A DNA stretch of 64,000 bases, taken from assembly GCA_963717635.1 (NCBI GenBank), contig OY970347.1, positions 1,488,001-1,552,000 on the forward strand. The letters are read 5' to 3'. Shown piece after piece: positions 63,752 to 64,000 of this stretch (position 1 is its first letter; every line of letters begins with the position of its first letter). Position numbers and translations under genes: made by a program. The stretch comes from JALZKA01 sp963717635 (lineage in GTDB: Bacteria; Actinomycetota; Thermoleophilia; Solirubrobacterales; 70-9). The notes under the pieces are model-generated. The model did no database searches and was not told where the DNA came from. It saw only the letters and a list, made by a program, of their open reading frames with translations.

Positions 63752-64000
63752 CAACTTCTCCGTAATCCTGCAGCGACCACGGCCACGAACTCCGCACGCT
63801 GCGCGCTTCGGTTTTCGAAGTGGTGGGCCAGGTCGGCATCGAAGGTGACCGCATCGCCGGCCGAGAGCTCGTGGTCCTCGCCGTCGACGACCAGCGTCAA
63901 CTCCCCCGCCAGGGCTAGGGCCGTTTCGCGGGCGCCGGGCTCATGCAGCGGCGGGTCGGAGGCTCCGCCGGTCGCGGCGCCCGCCTCGAGCAGATGGCGC
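63751..64000 (-). CDS. Cupin-domain protein, C-terminal part (cut by window edge)
   Basis: Only the last 82 codons are seen. LHEPGARETALALAGELTLV, then DGEDHELSAGDAVTFDADLA and HHFENRSAQRAEFVAVV are the two cupin motifs. This is the usual C-terminal half of XRE-cupin transcription regulators, which bind a small ligand; the N-terminal half is off the window. It ends at a TGA overlapping the leuC ATG, so it may regulate the leu genes in cis. Confidence 0.7.
   Translation of the reverse strand, partial: RHLLEAGAATGGASDPPLHEPGARETALALAGELTLVVDGEDHELSAGDAVTFDADLAHHFENRSAQRAEFVAVVAAGLRRS

Overview
The window is high-GC and densely packed, with genes that overlap by one to a few bases (ATGA, GTGA, TGATG) and frequent GTG or TTG starts. 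The gene set (SepF, MurA with Asp in place of the catalytic Cys, ImuB-DUF6504-DnaE2, HisZ-dependent short HisG, 23S of about 3 kb) points to a free-living actinobacterium. A deep lineage such as Thermoleophilia (Solirubrobacterales or relatives) is my best guess; this is inference and the 16S gene at 46574-48119 would settle it. Both window edges cut genes: a molybdopterin oxidoreductase on the left and a cupin protein on the right.

Layout. 1-4.8 kb (minus): molybdopterin oxidoreductase, a toroid-like unknown protein, an AAC(3)-family acetyltransferase and a long-chain acyl-CoA ligase. 4.8-12.1 kb (minus): the classic rpsB-tsf-pyrH-frr-uppS-cdsA-dxr-rseP block with a VOC gene inserted. 12.2-18.4 kb (minus): a methyltransferase, then rluD-like, lspA, yggT, proC, sepF, yggS and pgeF, the distal part of a division/cell-wall cluster, and a CCA-adding-type enzyme. 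18.4-21 kb: a membrane-anchored PQQ-type propeller facing a lipoprotein sugar dehydrogenase. 21-28.8 kb (minus): murA-hisZ-hisG-hisD-hisB-hisH-hisA-(small basic ORF)-hisF, interrupted by one plus-strand NTF2-like gene. 28.8-37.1 kb: an HD protein, an alpha/beta hydrolase, a zinc-finger protein, an IDH-like dehydrogenase, and a branched-chain amino acid ABC transporter (livH, livM, a fused livG-livF, and a convergent livK). 37.1-42.9 kb: a lipoprotein and an SOS mutagenesis locus (imuB, DUF6504, dnaE2) with a small SOS-box ORF after it. 42.8-48.4 kb (minus): an rrn operon (16S-23S-5S, no spacer tRNAs) with a YeaQ-type membrane gene just after 5S. 48.4-52.1 kb: tyrS and a divergent class A PBP. 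52.1-64 kb (mostly minus): mpg, argH, an HD protein, a DegT aminotransferase, cimA, ilvE, DUF1059, a BTAD regulator (plus), a cNMP-binding protein, leuB, a methyltransferase, leuD, leuC and a cupin protein.

How the genes work together. The right end covers much of leucine/isoleucine synthesis (LeuBCD, CimA, IlvE), and the Liv transporter imports the same amino acids. The his block is nearly complete (HisZ, G, D, B, H, A, F). The 4.8-12.1 kb block couples translation factors with isoprenoid, lipid-carrier and phospholipid synthesis.

Most of the window is ordinary housekeeping DNA; I see no CRISPR array, insertion sequence, prophage or obvious new defence system. The least conventional signals are: (1) a family of about 41-bp interspersed repeats, three copies, one lying in frame inside dnaE2; (2) two LexA-like boxes that contain the ATG of the gene they would control, the second one revealing an 80-residue ORF; (3) a short Ile/Leu-containing leader ORF between ilvE and cimA.
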